Below, in pieces: positions 32,801 to 43,860 of a stretch of 64,000 nucleotides of DNA. The DNA is from Pachypanchax playfairii. Taxonomy: Eukaryota > Chordata > Actinopteri > Cyprinodontiformes > Aplocheilidae. Position 1 is the stretch's first letter, and every line of letters starts with the position of its first letter. Position numbers and translations under genes: made by a program. The DNA is taken from positions 4,439,005 to 4,503,004 of the forward strand of contig SSNP01000001.1 of the NCBI GenBank assembly GCA_006937955.1, written 5' to 3'. The notes beneath the pieces were generated by a model that was not told where the DNA came from, did not search any database, and saw only the letters and a list, made by a program, of their open reading frames with translations.

Positions 32801-35800
32801 AATAAATCTAAACATTTGCTTTTCAAAATAAAACCCCCACTGGAAAAACGCTCATGCTAAATCTTATATAATATTGATCGAGTTTGTGTTTAGATTTGTT
32901 GCTCTAGTATCAAATAAAAAGTTATTCACACATTTATCTGAATATGTGATGAAAAGCCAGGAACCTGAGCTGCTTTAATGTAGCATGCAGACCACATATT
33001 GAGGGGTAAAAAACAACTCGAAATGTTTGTATATTTGAAATATTCATGTATTTAAGATATTATATCAGTACTGATTGCAGGAAGCTGACAGTTTTATTGG
33101 CATCAGCCTTAACAATTAAGAATAGTGTTCTCGTTTTCAGCTCAGGAACAAACTCCCAGGAAATTCTCAAGGATTTCAAGCCTAATGTTCCCCTGTTCTT
33201 TGATCTCCAGTAATCCCTGCCCACATCAATCCAGTGACTTCAGGGTTTTATTTTCCTTTTGGCAAAGCTCTCGCTCGGAGCCTTTAGAGTCATTCCAGGC
33301 TAATTGTGGACTTAAACCCTCTTTTTTAGCAACATCCCTCTCATTTGGTGTTAGTTAACCCCATCAAACAAATAAAACCAACAAAAATCATAAAGTTTGA
33401 GCAGTTAGTTGATAAATAATGTTTGTGATATGAGGAGTTTAACTAATACGTCTCTCTTTGCTCAGCTGATTTTTCTAATATCTCCTCCAGGTTGTTGTGG
33501 TGTTTTTCTGCCCTCAGTGACTCTTTGTGCTTGGGTTATTTATTCCTCTGACAGTAATGAGGCTTGTGTGTTGCAGACAGAGGAAAGATGAACTAGAGCA
33601 GAGGATGTCGTCTCTACAGGAGAGCAGGAGGGAGCTGATGGTCCAACTGGAAGGACTGATGAAGCTGCTCAAGGTGACACACTGAATAATGTTTTCAGGA
33701 TGTTGGATTAAATTTTCCTACTTCTTTACATCATCATGTTTTTGTCCTTGCTGTTACACTTTCCTCACTGCCTTTTCGTCCTGTTTGATTTCACCTTTTA
33801 AAGCTCTGATTGTGTCTGACCTCCACTTTTCCATCCTTTTTCTCCTGATTTGTTTCTGGCTCTTGTGGCCTTGTAGGATGAGGAACGACGACAGGCAGTA
33901 AGTTTATGCCCGTTTATGAGGGTCAAAGTTGGATTCATCCTGGATTAAAACTACGTCTTCTTAAAGAGGCTTCAGTTGTAGCCGTTAGCTGCTAAAATCA
34001 AATATTCTATTTCTGTTTGCATTGATAAGAACAGTTTTTCATCATCATCGTCCATTTATGTCTCAGGCACAAGCAGCTGGTTCTTCTCACGCGTCTCCTT
34101 CCCGTCCAAGTCCATCAGCCGTCCGCTCTGTCGGTGCTGGATCTCCTCAAGCTCACATGTACCTTCCTCAGGACTCCCTTGCTGGGGTGGGTGGGGATGT
34201 ACGAGAGGCTTTTTCTCAAGGTATGTCAGACACAGCAGCTTAATAAACTCCCAACACTGTGTTTACAGTCTTTGTTTCTGAGTTAGATGGATTCAAAATA
34301 CCCACATGCAACATAAACTGTTGTTTGCTATGTTTGAACCTTTTAAGGTCAATGTTTGCAGAGATTCTGTTGAATTGGACTCATGAGACAAAGTACAGCT
34401 TGTTCTGATTCTGTAAACCTCTCCAGTTTCAGCAGTTTGAGACACAAAGGAATGAAATCACAAAAACATAATCCATCAAATGTTTTTTTTTTCAGAACTT
34501 TTGTATTCAAAGCGTTTTTGAACCGTAATGTTTCTGTTTTTCTAATGTTGTTTTAATCTTTATCATTATTCCACATACAGACAGATTTATATTGTTATTA
34601 GCTGATCTTTCATATCAGAGTCACTTTATTAACACTTTGGTTTCTTTGTAAAATCCTTCACTGCTGCATCACAACAGAAAAATCCAGGTTAACCTTATTA
34701 TTTACTGTAATACAAACTAGAAACTTTTAAAATGTTGATCTGAACTGTGTGTTTTTTACTAAGTTTGGCTTTGCTGCAGATTTAAAGTTTTTTACTAAAC
34801 ATTTTTTTTTCAGATTATGACAGTGACTCAAGCTTGTTAACTTTCTGTTTGCTCCTGTTGTAACCGTTACCACTTTGAGTCAGTATAACTCTGATCTGGG
34901 TGTTTTACTGGGTTTATTTTTGCTCTCTTCAGGCCCAAGAAGAAACCTGAGGAATGACCTTCTTGTGGCAGCCGACTCTATAACCAACACCGTGTCCTCT
35001 CTGGTCAAAGAGCTCCATTCTGGTGCTGAACTTCTCCCAATCGTTCACACACACAAATGTTTCTTTTATAAGGATTTTCTTTTCTATAGAAGTTTTTTTC
35101 TTATTAAATCTGAAAGAAATATGTTAAATCAATCAGATTTTTTTGTTTTGAGTTGAAAACTGAAGTAGGAAAAGTCAAACTGAGGAGATTTTTACTGTTT
35201 TTTGTTGTGAACAGATGAAGGTTGGGAGGAGGAGGAGAGGCTGCTGAACGGGAAGGACAGAGGTAAATCAAATTAATTATCTCCATCTTTTCTGTCATTA
35301 TGTTGTTTTTTATAATGATACAATCAGTATTAACTTTTCAAAGTCAAAGCAAACGCTAAGAAACAGAATATCTCATCTATACTGTAGAAGTATGTGAACT
35401 CAACAGAAAACACTCAGGGCCTGATTTATTAAAGGTTTGCGGTTGTTAAAACAGGCGCAAACCGCTCAGCGGCCGCAAAACTGCGCCTGTTAAACCTGTT
35501 GCTAGACGCGCAAAGTCATTTTAGCGCTTTCCCCCTTGATGAATATGCAACGTGGGCGTTTCTGTCAGAAGACGCAAAATATTGGGAGGAGAACATGTAA
35601 ATAAGTGGGCGTTCCAGGCGCAGTGTGATTTATCAAACCTGGAAATGTTTGCGACTTCTAACTTTGCACGTATTTTTACCGCCTTTGAAAAGCATCTTAA
35701 CTCGGCGCAAAAATGGATGCAGTGATTTATGCGAGGAGAAGACACGTGGATCATTCCAGCACACTTTGTGGCAAATTATCCAGACTCACGATTGTTTCCC

Positions 35801-38679
35801 TCTGAGGAACAGTGTTACATTTACGAGGTTTAGAGATGGTTAATAAGGAACTGGCTCTTAGGTGTGTGTGTGTTACGTTATTCGTGCTGTAAATATCATT
35901 CCACACATTTATGGATCTAATAGCAGCTCATGGTTATTCCTAAGGTGATGGACCCTCGTTACCCCTGTGTTCAACTCGACTGCTCGGGAGTAACATGGAT
36001 ATAATCTGGCCCACATACGCACTAGAAACATTTTGGAGCGCACCGCATCCTGAAAAGCCGGTGTCGGTGTTTGGACCGCGCTGGGGGGGACTTTACGCAC
36101 CAGGTCGCTCTGATCACTGTTTGCTTTGTGTTGCACAACATTCAACAACATCACGGAGTGGAGCCTCTTTGCTGCGGCTCAGCAATATATTTTTTGCCTC
36201 TTCTGCTCATATTTGAATCTCCAATGGCTCCAAATTCATTTTCCGTTTGCGCTTTTCTTGCACCCGCAAGAGAACAGCGCCGTCAAACTTCTCATTTGAA
36301 TATTACTTTTTGCGCTGGTTAACAATTGCGCAATCGGTCTTAGTAGATCCCCCGCAAATCAGGAACACGCCCTCGGCGCAAAATATTTGCGGCACACGCA
36401 ATTTTGCCCTCTATACTTGGAATGTTGATAAATCAGGCCCTAAATCTTCATGCGATTTCAGGATTTTTTGAGGAACTTTCACAGTAAAGGAGGGAGCAAC
36501 TGGTATGTTTTTAACAGCTGAAGTACCAGTAAATTTTCTGAAGATAATTTAGTTACGATGTATCTTCATTATTACTTAATTTGTTCCCTTTATCTTCATT
36601 TTATTTGCAGTTTTGTCGCAGTTGGACTGTCAGAATCAGTCATGAGTTAAAGGCTGTGTCACACTTGTCACACTTCCGAGACGCCTGCAGCAACTCTGGG
36701 GTTTAATTTGTCTCGCCGGTTTTTCAAACATACTCAGAATTCCCGAGCGAGTCCCTGCGACTCACACGAGGAATTTAGAACCCTCTCAGGTGTTCAAAGA
36801 CTTTTAGGAACTCCTTGACTCATGCTAGCAGTCGCAGCCCAGTGAGACACGATCCTCAGACCTGAAACTCTGATCTCAGTTTTAAATCTGTTACGAATCT
36901 CCTTCTTGACTCTTATATCTGTGATGAAAATGCATCAAATGAAAATAATTGTCTTTCAGGGTGGGATATTAAGAGAAACACGTCTCAGATTAATTATAAT
37001 TAATATAATGAATAATAAATGTATTTTATTTTAGTTTTTCATTAAACATTAAATTCACTTTAGATCATTTGTTCTTCCTGCTGAATCTTTACACACATGT
37101 TCTGTTGGTTTTATCTAACTGCTCTGGTCTACGCTGCAGTTCACTTTATTAACGTATCTCATTAAACAAGCTTTAAGGAGCCCCTCCTATTTTTACAAGA
37201 GGAACCCCTGCAGGGATGAAGTAGTGAAACTACTTCCTGGTCTGTTTCTTTAGCTCTAACCTGCAGTTTTAATCCACTGATGTGGAACCAGACAGATTCA
37301 CCACATTGAAGCTTTAAAGTTTAAATCAAAAGATGCTTTTATTCTCCATCGCTTGTGTTGCACCTGTCAGCGGCATTCTTGGTTTATACACTCACCGGCC
37401 ACTTTATTAGGTACACCATGCTAGTAACGGGTTGGACCCCTTTTGCCTTCAGAACTGCCTCAATTCTTCGTAGCATAGATTCAACAAGGTGCTGGAAGCA
37501 TTCCTCAGAGAGTTTGGTCCATATTGACATGATGGCATCACACGGTTGGCGCAGATTTGTCGGCTGCACATCCATGATGCGAATCTCCCGTTCCACCACA
37601 TCCCAAAGATGCTCTATTGGATTGAGATCTGGTGACTGTGGAGGCCATTTGAGTACAGTGAACTCATTGTCATGTTCAAGAAACCAGTCCGAGATGATTC
37701 CAGCTTTATGACATGGCGCATTATCCTGCTGAAAGTAGCCATCAGAAGTTGGGTACATTGTGGTCATAAAGGGATGGACATGGTCAGCAACAATACTCAG
37801 GTAGGCTGTGGCGTTGTAACGATGCTCAATTGGTACCAAGGGGCCCAAAGAGTGCCAAGAAAATATTCCCCACACCATTACACCACCACCACCAGCCTGA
37901 ACCGTTGATACAAGGCAGGATGGATCCATGCTTTCATGTTGTTGACGCCAAATTCTGACCCTACCATCCGAATGTCGCAGCAGAAATCGAGACTCATCAG
38001 ACCAGGCAACGTTTTTCCAATCTTCTATTGTCCAATTTCGATGAGCTTGTGCAAATTGTAGCCTCAGTTTCCTGTTCTTAGCTGAAAGGAGTGGCACCCG
38101 GCGTGGTCTTCTGCTGCTGTAGCCCATCTGCCTCAAAGTTCGACGTACTGTGCGTTCAGAGATGCTCTTCTGCCTACCTTGGTTGTAAAGAGTGGTTATT
38201 TGAGTCACTGTTGCCTTTCTATCAGCTCGAACCAGTCTGGCCATTCTCCTCTGACCTCTGGCATCAACAAGGCAGTTCCGCCCACAGAACTGCCGCTCAC
38301 TGGATATTTTTTCTTTTTCGGACCATTCTCTGTAAACCCTAGAGATGGTTGTGCGTGAAAATCCCAGTAGATCAGCAGTTTCTGAAATACTCAGACCAGC
38401 CATTCTGGCACCAACAACCATGCCACGTTCAAAGTCACTCAAATCACCTTTCTTCCCCATACTGATGCTCGGTTTGAACTGCAGGAGATTGTCTTGACCA
38501 TGTGTACATGCCTAAATGCACTGAGTTGCCACCATGTGATTGGCTGATTAGAAATTCAGTGTTAACTAGCAGTTGGACAGGTGTACCTAATAAAGTGGCC
38601 GGTGAGTGTATTTTGACTCTGAGCCGCTTGTTTTACTTCCTGACACTGTTTTTTCCCCTTTTCTTGTTTAGCAGGTTAA
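25130..38679 (+). CDS. dtnb: Dystrobrevin, beta type (19 coding exons, complete, 618 aa)
   Basis: Dystrobrevin is a cytoplasmic dystrophin relative that binds dystrophin by its coiled coil and also binds syntrophins, at membranes and synapses. Coding exons: 25130-25211, 25392-25472, 25594-25807, 25895-25980, 26487-26641, 26739-26838, 27149-27315, 28277-28401, 29393-29464, 29965-30042, 30319-30406, 30544-30623, 31456-31569, 33577-33673, 33877-33897, 34067-34220, 34933-35022, 35215-35262 and 38675-38679. All borders are GT-AG and the sum is exactly 619 codons. The order is EF-hand-like region, ZZ zinc finger, two syntrophin-binding modules, coiled coils, and a C-terminus reading EEEERLLNGKDRG, which matches beta-dystrobrevin (about 627 aa in human). 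A fish gamma-dystrobrevin or a beta duplicate is the alternative, since several positions are divergent (for example VELGEQNFD). Last-exon choice is the weakest part. Confidence 0.92.
27149..27315 (+). CDS. dtnb: dtnb exon 7: ZZ zinc finger
   Basis: Encodes residues 240-295. Zinc ligands are visible as C246, C249, C261, C264, C270, C273 and the pair H283 and H287 (CSYC, CLRC, CQNC, HSNQH), the full ZZ set, with FRYRC and LCQNCFWRG intact. The exon is flanked by a 310 bp intron before and a 961 bp intron after. Confidence 0.95.
28277..30406 (+). CDS. dtnb: dtnb exons 8-11: linker and two syntrophin-binding modules
   Basis: Exon 8 (28277-28401) gives KSPAKKFGRALSRTLGC. Exon 9 (29393-29464) is a short Ser/Thr-rich linker. 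Exons 10 (29965-30042) and 11 (30319-30406) each carry one copy of an EEHxLIAxY motif (MNEEHALIAAYVNRL and LDEEHKLIARYTTRL), the tandem syntrophin-binding sites of alpha-dystrobrevin. Exon 9 begins in a split Val codon and keeps frame. Such exons are alternatively spliced in mammals; splicing here is not testable from DNA. Confidence 0.88.
28653..28690 (+). repeat. Small fish repeat fragment in a dtnb intron
   Basis: TTATAGCAGCTTATTCCTGC followed by TCAGGGTCAG resembles the end of a common fish retroposon (usually CTGCTTATTCCTGTTCAGGGTC). The rest is decayed. Confidence 0.45.
29683..29683. other. Ambiguous base (N)
   Basis: The only N in the window, in the dtnb intron between exons 9 and 10. 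It affects no coding sequence. Confidence 0.99.
30544..33897 (+). CDS. dtnb: dtnb exons 12-15: coiled coils and a 21-base microexon
   Basis: Exons 30544-30623, 31456-31569 and 33577-33673 encode the two leucine-zipper-like helices (NKQKRELIAQLECKNREIL, TLLAELRQLRQRKDELEQR, SRRELMVQLEGLMKLLK) that pair with dystrophin. Microexon 33877-33897 encodes DEERRQA, bordered by TTGTAG and GTAAGT. It corresponds to the short EEEQKQA insert of beta-dystrobrevin. Its 21 bases allow inclusion or skipping without a frame change. Confidence 0.9.
31607..31626. repeat. (TA)n microsatellite
   Basis: About ten TA units in the dtnb intron after exon 13. Confidence 0.9.
32476..32535 (+). repeat. Fish retroposon fragment in a dtnb intron
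   Basis: GTTATCCATCCGTTTTATAA then CCTGTTTAGGGTCGTGGGGG, similar in layout to the fish sequence at 28653 (ATCCATCC...CAGGGTCG). Probably the 3' tail of a retroposon. Confidence 0.45.
32660..32700 (+). repeat. LINE 3' tail (Rex1/CR1 type)
   Basis: The block ACTTTATTTATCCCAGAAGG followed by GAAATTCAACG matches the short conserved 3' end of fish CR1-like LINEs (usually TTTATTGATCCC...GGGAAATTC). No LINE body is visible beside it. Confidence 0.55.
34067..35262 (+). CDS. dtnb: dtnb exons 16-18: Ser/Pro-rich segment and conserved C-terminus
   Basis: Exon 34067-34220 encodes a Ser/Pro-rich stretch, then PQDSLAGVGGDVREAFSQG. Exon 34933-35022 encodes RRNLRNDLLVAADSITNT and SSLVKELHS, nearly invariant in dystrobrevins. 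Its donor is the weak GTGCTG. Exon 35215-35262 gives DEGWEEEERLLNGKDR, the beta-type end. Confidence 0.9.
35416..36441. mobile_element. Decayed Harbinger-like DNA transposon in the last dtnb intron
   Basis: The ends are inverted: AGGGCCTGATTTATTAA at 35416 and the inverse complement AGGGCCTGATTTATCAA at 36441. Flanks are TCA and TAA, a possible damaged 3 bp duplication. The interior is richer in GCGCAAA motifs near both ends. It carries broken plus-strand frames, one of which (36071-36322) reads LITVCFVLHNIQQ, like the CxVLHN segment of Harbinger transposases. No intact transposase remains. Confidence 0.65.
37384..38460 (-). CDS. Tc1/mariner-like transposase, DD36E spacing, intact
   Basis: A 358-codon uninterrupted frame. 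Residues ~8-120 form the helix-turn-helix DNA-binding region (SISETADLLGFSRTTISRVY). The catalytic triad is D155 (WSDESRFL), D246 (QQDNAPCHK) and E283 (PDLNPIEHLW). By my count 36 residues lie between the last two, so DD36E rather than DD34E, as in the Tc1/mariner group called Incomer. The frame runs through the left inverted repeat (VYLIKWPVS). Its last Val codon uses the TA duplication and its TAA stop (37386-37384) is flanking host sequence. The protein is in the normal 340-360 aa range. Activity is not proven. Confidence 0.93.
   Translation of the reverse strand: MGKKGDLSDFERGMVVGARMAGLSISETADLLGFSRTTISRVYREWSEKEKISSERQFCGRNCLVDARGQRRMARLVRADRKATVTQITTLYNQGRQKSISERTVRRTLRQMGYSSRRPRRVPLLSAKNRKLRLQFAQAHRNWTIEDWKNVAWSDESRFLLRHSDGRVRIWRQQHESMDPSCLVSTVQAGGGGVMVWGIFSWHSLGPLVPIEHRYNATAYLSIVADHVHPFMTTMYPTSDGYFQQDNAPCHKAGIISDWFLEHDNEFTVLKWPPQSPDLNPIEHLWDVVEREIRIMDVQPTNLRQPCDAIMSIWTKLSEECFQHLVESMLRRIEAVLKAKGVQPVTSMVYLIKWPVSV
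37389..38608 (-). mobile_element. Tc1/mariner-like DNA transposon (DD36E), full length
   Basis: Bounded by perfect 29 bp inverted repeats starting CACTCACCGGCCACTTTA and ending TTAGGTACACC inward, flanked by TA at 37387-37388 and 38609-38610. The 1220 bp element holds one minus-strand transposase frame and lies in the last intron of dtnb, 66 bp before the terminal exon. Identical ends and an open frame suggest a recent insertion. Confidence 0.95.
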
Positions 38680-38703
38680 AATGCTGATAGAACATCATGA
38701 AAC
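38675..38703 (+). CDS. dtnb: dtnb terminal coding exon (final Gly codon and stop)
   Basis: After the acceptor TTTAGCAG the exon opens GT TAA. The two bases complete a Gly codon begun in exon 18, giving DRG-stop exactly as in beta-dystrobrevin. Only 38675-38679 is coding. The exon is followed by a good donor (ACA/GTAAGT at 38703/38704), so the 3' UTR may continue in another exon. An alternative stop-bearing acceptor exists near 36611. Confidence 0.65.
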
Positions 38704-40690
38704 AGTAAGTTTGCTCATATAATCTTACCTGTAATAGAATCTCTAAAAAAGCCAAAAAAGAAACAAAATCCAAATTCATTTGTTTCTAAATCTTTGTAGA
38801 AAATCAGAATGAAACAAGTCAGCTTTTATTTTGTTAAACATGAAGGGGATTATTTGATGTTTTTGCTACAGTCAGTGTTTTTATTGTAACACATCAAACA
38901 AAAAGTTGCAGATGAATCAGATGAAACAGAGTCAAAGAGTTCATGCAGAAATTTGTAATAAATGTAAGACTTTATGAACATCTCTACATCTCCAGCTAAT
39001 GAAACACTCAATATTTTTGTTTATTTTTTGTTATATTTGTTTTCTTCTCAGACTGACTGTATTTCGTCACGGCCAAAGACGAGCGACCTGTCAGGATTGT
39101 GTTTATTCTAACATCCGGAGGGTTCAAGCTCATTTATCAATCAACCAATCACGATGCTGGACACCAAACCATCGCTGGGTCTCTACTGATGTATAGCTGT
39201 GATTCTGTGTCTTGTCACTGTGGTTTTATTGTTGTTTTTGTTGCATAGCCAGACGAAGAATCCGAACCTTACTGATTTGTACTGTAGCGTGTGCGTGTGT
39301 GTGTTTATGCTCTGCATTGAGTTTCAAAAGGGTTCGAGGAAGTGTGAAGGACGCGGACAGGGAAGACGATGTGTCTGTGGTGGATGTTGGAAAGTTTCAG
39401 GATCAGGTAGAAGATGATGCATGTTGGACTGGAAAATTCCTGAGTTGATGATATAACTGTAACATTTGAAGTTTGAGCACTGTGTGCTTTGTATTTATTG
39501 CTTTGATTTGTTTGGATTTTTTTACATTTATTCTTTTGTTTGAGTGCTTTTGTGTGCTCGACGGTCCTGCTGAGACGTTAAGCTTTAATGGGATGTTTCC
39601 CGCCAAGCTGCTTCATGTGTTTGAAGCTATAAAGACTGGACACATAACATGTTGTTCCTGGTGTTTGGATGAAGACACGTTTCCTCTAACTGGAAAAATA
39701 ATCCTTGATATTAAAGCTTATTAAACCCTCCACACTTCTGTGTAACCAGGAAGTAAACAGAGCCACAGGTGCTGTCATGCTGGCTCAGGTTGTCCAGGTG
39801 TGTATTCTGGTACTGCGGTTGTACAGGTGACATCTGATCGCTGTCATGTTTTTATTCATGTCAGTTAAAGTTCACCCAAAACTACTAAAACAATCCTACC
39901 TGAACTTCAATCTCATAGAATCTATTTATTTCTGTGTATTTTTATTCTTTTCATTTAAACGAGATTCATATCAGATTCTGGGATTTATTTCAGGTTTGAA
40001 GTTTTTCTCTTGACCTGGATTTGGTGCTGAAATTTGGAGCAAATTAAAACAATATTCCTGCAGATTGAATCATAGTTTAGGTGAAATGATCCACATATTT
40101 AAAAAAAAAAAACAGATTTTTGTGTTACATTGCTGTTTGTTTTTCTTTGCCAGTGTATAAATTCAGTCTCAGCAGCTGTGTTAAACAAAGTGCTGCTTTT
40201 AAACTCACCAAGGTTGAATCAGCTGCAGGATTCTTGTGATATTTCTGTTTGGAAGTTGTAGTTTTGTATATTTGATATTTTATAAATAAAAGCAGCTTTA
40301 TGACGTCTCGTGTCAGTCTGTAAAATACAGTTAGACCTTCTGTGGATGACGAACCACACCCTGAAACCAAAAGCATCAGCATGCAAATCCTCTACGATCC
40401 AAAGATGTTTGATTTTCTTTCATTTCATTCAGCAGTTTTTTTTAATCAACAAAGCGTTACACAGCTTGTGACTGAGATTATCACGTGTCCAGTCCACAGG
40501 ATGACTGACTGATTATGATTTAAATATGATCATGTTTCTATGTGTAATCGTGAGTGAGAGTCTAAGCTGACGGACTCGTCCTGACATGAAACTGTAAACA
40601 CGTCCAGCTCTGAACCTGCTGGATCTGATGATGTGACTGTTCGTCTTGTGTTTCATCTGCAATAAATATTTATCATCAAACCTCCGAGTT
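38704..40690 (+). other. Probable dtnb 3' UTR region with polyadenylation signals
   Basis: Holds candidate acceptors such as TTTCTTCTCAG at 39041-39051. AATAAA occurs at 40285-40290 and 40661-40666. After the second comes a T-rich, T/GT-rich stretch like a cleavage downstream element. The short frames here show no motif. The extent of transcription is inferred. Confidence 0.4.
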
Positions 40691-43600
40691 TCGTTTGTCT
40701 CCTTGTCTCACTTTCATCTGCGCTGCTGTCTGATAAAACAAACTTGTCTGATGTTAAAAATAATCTGTGGAACATGGTGGGAACCACAAATGTTCTCTGT
40801 TATTGTAAAGTTTGTCAAAGATTACCCTCGTGATACTTGTGCAGTTTCTCTGAGATTCAGGTGGAATGGAAGTGTTTTAAATCACATTAAAGTTATTTGC
40901 AGCCTGTAAATACAGGATATACAGTAAAGGGCAGTGAGAAAATCACAATGCTAAGAGAAGTTATTTAAAAAAAAAAGCTCATGTAAATGCAAAATAAACA
41001 GAATATTGTCAAAAATGTCAGTTTTTTAGATAAACCCACCATGAGACCTCATTTTCCTCACAGCTTTTTTTAAAAATCTTTTACTTTAACGTTTATCAGG
41101 ATGAAGCGTTCTGATTCTCACAAGCTTCTTTCAGGGGTCAGATGTGGTTTTTTTTTTTTAGGGTGTGTCACGTGGGGGTTGAAGCCATCGTCTAAACAAA
41201 GCCTACTGAGTGTTTGTGACCTCACTGGCAGGACTGAATTACCCCCCGGCCACACAAACACGCTGCAGTTAAATCCCGTTTTGTAAAGATCACTCTTTTC
41301 TACTCAAGAGGTCAATCTAAGTTTAAACGTCTTCACTGGAAGAAAATTAACTTTGTGAAAAAAAAGGTTGATCAGATCCGATGAAGCGTTAGTGAAATCA
41401 GAGTTTTTAGAAAGTAACTGTCAAAACTTCCCGTTCTGGTAAAACCTACTAAATATTAATTTAAAGACAAAATAATTTCAGTATTTAGACTTTTCTTGCA
41501 CGACAGCCCATTAAAAAACATTTGCATTCTTTATAAGTTAATAAGGTAAACAATTATTTGAATATTAAAAACCTGAAGAATATATACAATTTTCTTTTAT
41601 AATTAATAACTTGAGTCTATAGTTTAAAAACTTGAATTCCTAGTAATTTTTTACCAATTATTTTTTTTACTATTTGTGTCGTAAAAATCAGTTTTATTGC
41701 ATTTTACTGAAATGAAGCCCAACAAGTGCAAAATGTGAAGAAATCAGAGACGTCTTAACTGACCTGAAGATAAAATTAAACTTAACTGATTTACTTTTAT
41801 CAGCTATGACTTACAGTCAGTTTTGGGAACATCGTAAACAAAAATACCCTCAAAATTGTTGCAGCTTGAAGAGAGACAGAGTAAAATCCAGTTTTTTATT
41901 GTATAAATTTACCTGCAAGTATCTACCTGCCAGTTTTAATAAGAGCTTGTTTTATTTGAAAATCTAATTCAGTTATTCCAGTTTTATCAGTTCAGGAAAC
42001 TCCTCATGGTCTTGAAAGAAAAACAAATATAATCTCTCAGTGGTTGAAACTCTGAAAGTGATGCAACAGTCAAATGCAAGACTGATGTTTAATTTATAAT
42101 AGCCCTATTTTTTGTTGATAATGAAGTTAAATCACTTATTTTCCATCACGTGTTTTTCGTTTCTGTTTGGTAAAAAACGGTTCGCAGTGATACACGTTTA
42201 AGCGTGTTACTGCAGGCCTAATCTCCACCTGCTAAAGATCCTGTGCCGAAAACAACCAGATCCTGCCAAGCAGGAAAACGAACCACTGAGTTTCAATTAT
42301 AGTTGAGTTTTTAGTCTGAGAAAAACAGAATGGCTGTAAAAAAAAAACACTTCCAAAGAAAGAAGATGAAAAAATAAAAATCACCCCATCTAGTTCTTCT
42401 AATCCCAGTTTTGGGATTAAGGCAAATCTGAATCAAATTGAATTATAACATAACAAAGTTGATGTTTTTAAATTGTATATGTTATTTCTGCTGACAAATC
42501 AGATCAGAACAGGCTTTCGGTTGATATTTACTTATAACAAACATGTTTAATTGATGATTAAGAGCATAAACAAACATTTAAAAGTCTTAGAATGAGCAGA
42601 TTATTTTTCATCCCACCTGTCTGTGTCATGCTCACCTGCACTGAACTGTCACATGACCACAAGCCCGTTTGCTGTTTCAGTTTACTCTAGGGTCAAAATA
42701 ATTCATTTAATTATTATATATGTAAGTTTTTATTAATCAGTGTGTATTTTGAGAAAAGTACCATCTGACACTAGTCTCCAGCTGAGCCATTAGTGTGTTT
42801 AAATACCACTTTGGAGATTCAATATTGATGTTGAACAAACATTTTTAACACCTTAATGACGAAATAACTTCTTCTCTCATGGAAATAATTATATTTTTTA
42901 TGTATAAATATGGTTCAATCAACCATTTATAGAGGCCTATGCTGTTAAATTTAATCTTATGTCTGTGTTCTGTGTCTAACATTGTTTATCTTCACATATG
43001 TTAATATTTTTCACCTTTTTCTAGTAATTAAGTAGTTTTCTGGAGTAAATTGTGCAATAAGTACAGAAGCAAAACTGAACCAGAGCCATTTAGATTATCA
43101 GGTTAAATCCATCCTGCACATTCATGACACTTAGATATTCAAATAGATAAAAATAGATATTATGAAAAAGAGAGTTCCATTTGGATATGATTCTGGCTGA
43201 TCTGGAAACATTCACATGCACAAACTCTGTTGTATAACTACAAACTCTAACTTACATGCACAAAATATGTGTGACTCTGTATTGTACAATATTCCTGACT
43301 GTAAATAATAATTACAGCATTAAATGATGTAAAACGCTACTGTGTTGTTTTTATTAAATAAAGAGTATTTGCTGACATGCAACTGTATTCAAACAAAGAA
43401 GTTAATATTTTTAACTTGTAGATGCCAATAAAAACTGGGTATTGTAAAAATAAATAACAAGTAAAAACACCATAAAAAATGTGTGTATAGAGGAAATTAT
43501 GTGTCAACAAATTCTGTAAATATAAAAAAACACACTTATTGCAGTAATATCTTGTCCTAGTGTGTTGTTGTATTACCAGATACTGAAATTTACTCTGTGG

Positions 43601-43860
43601 TATTTAATATTTTAGTCAAATAACTACCTATAAAAACAATTTGAATGTAGAAATACAACGTTTTGTATTCTAAGGGTTGGTTCTGATGTAGACCTGGCTG
43701 AAACTGATAATTTTGTACTTACAAACAAGCTGATGACTGGAAAAACTTAGTTTACAAATATATATTTTCATATTATGTCAGTGTTTTAAATTATCTCACA
43801 GGGCAGACAATGAAGTCTGTCTTTTTACAGTGCGAGTTCGCCAAACTGCTGTAATCAGAA
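40691..43860. other. Intergenic DNA between dtnb and dnmt3a
   Basis: AT-rich sequence with homopolymer runs and only short frames lacking motifs. I recognise no gene, RNA or repeat family. Confidence 0.6.

Noticed and set aside
36071..36322. Functional Harbinger transposase gene
   Set aside because: Only a short segment with a CxVLHN-like motif remains, and the surrounding frame is broken by stops.
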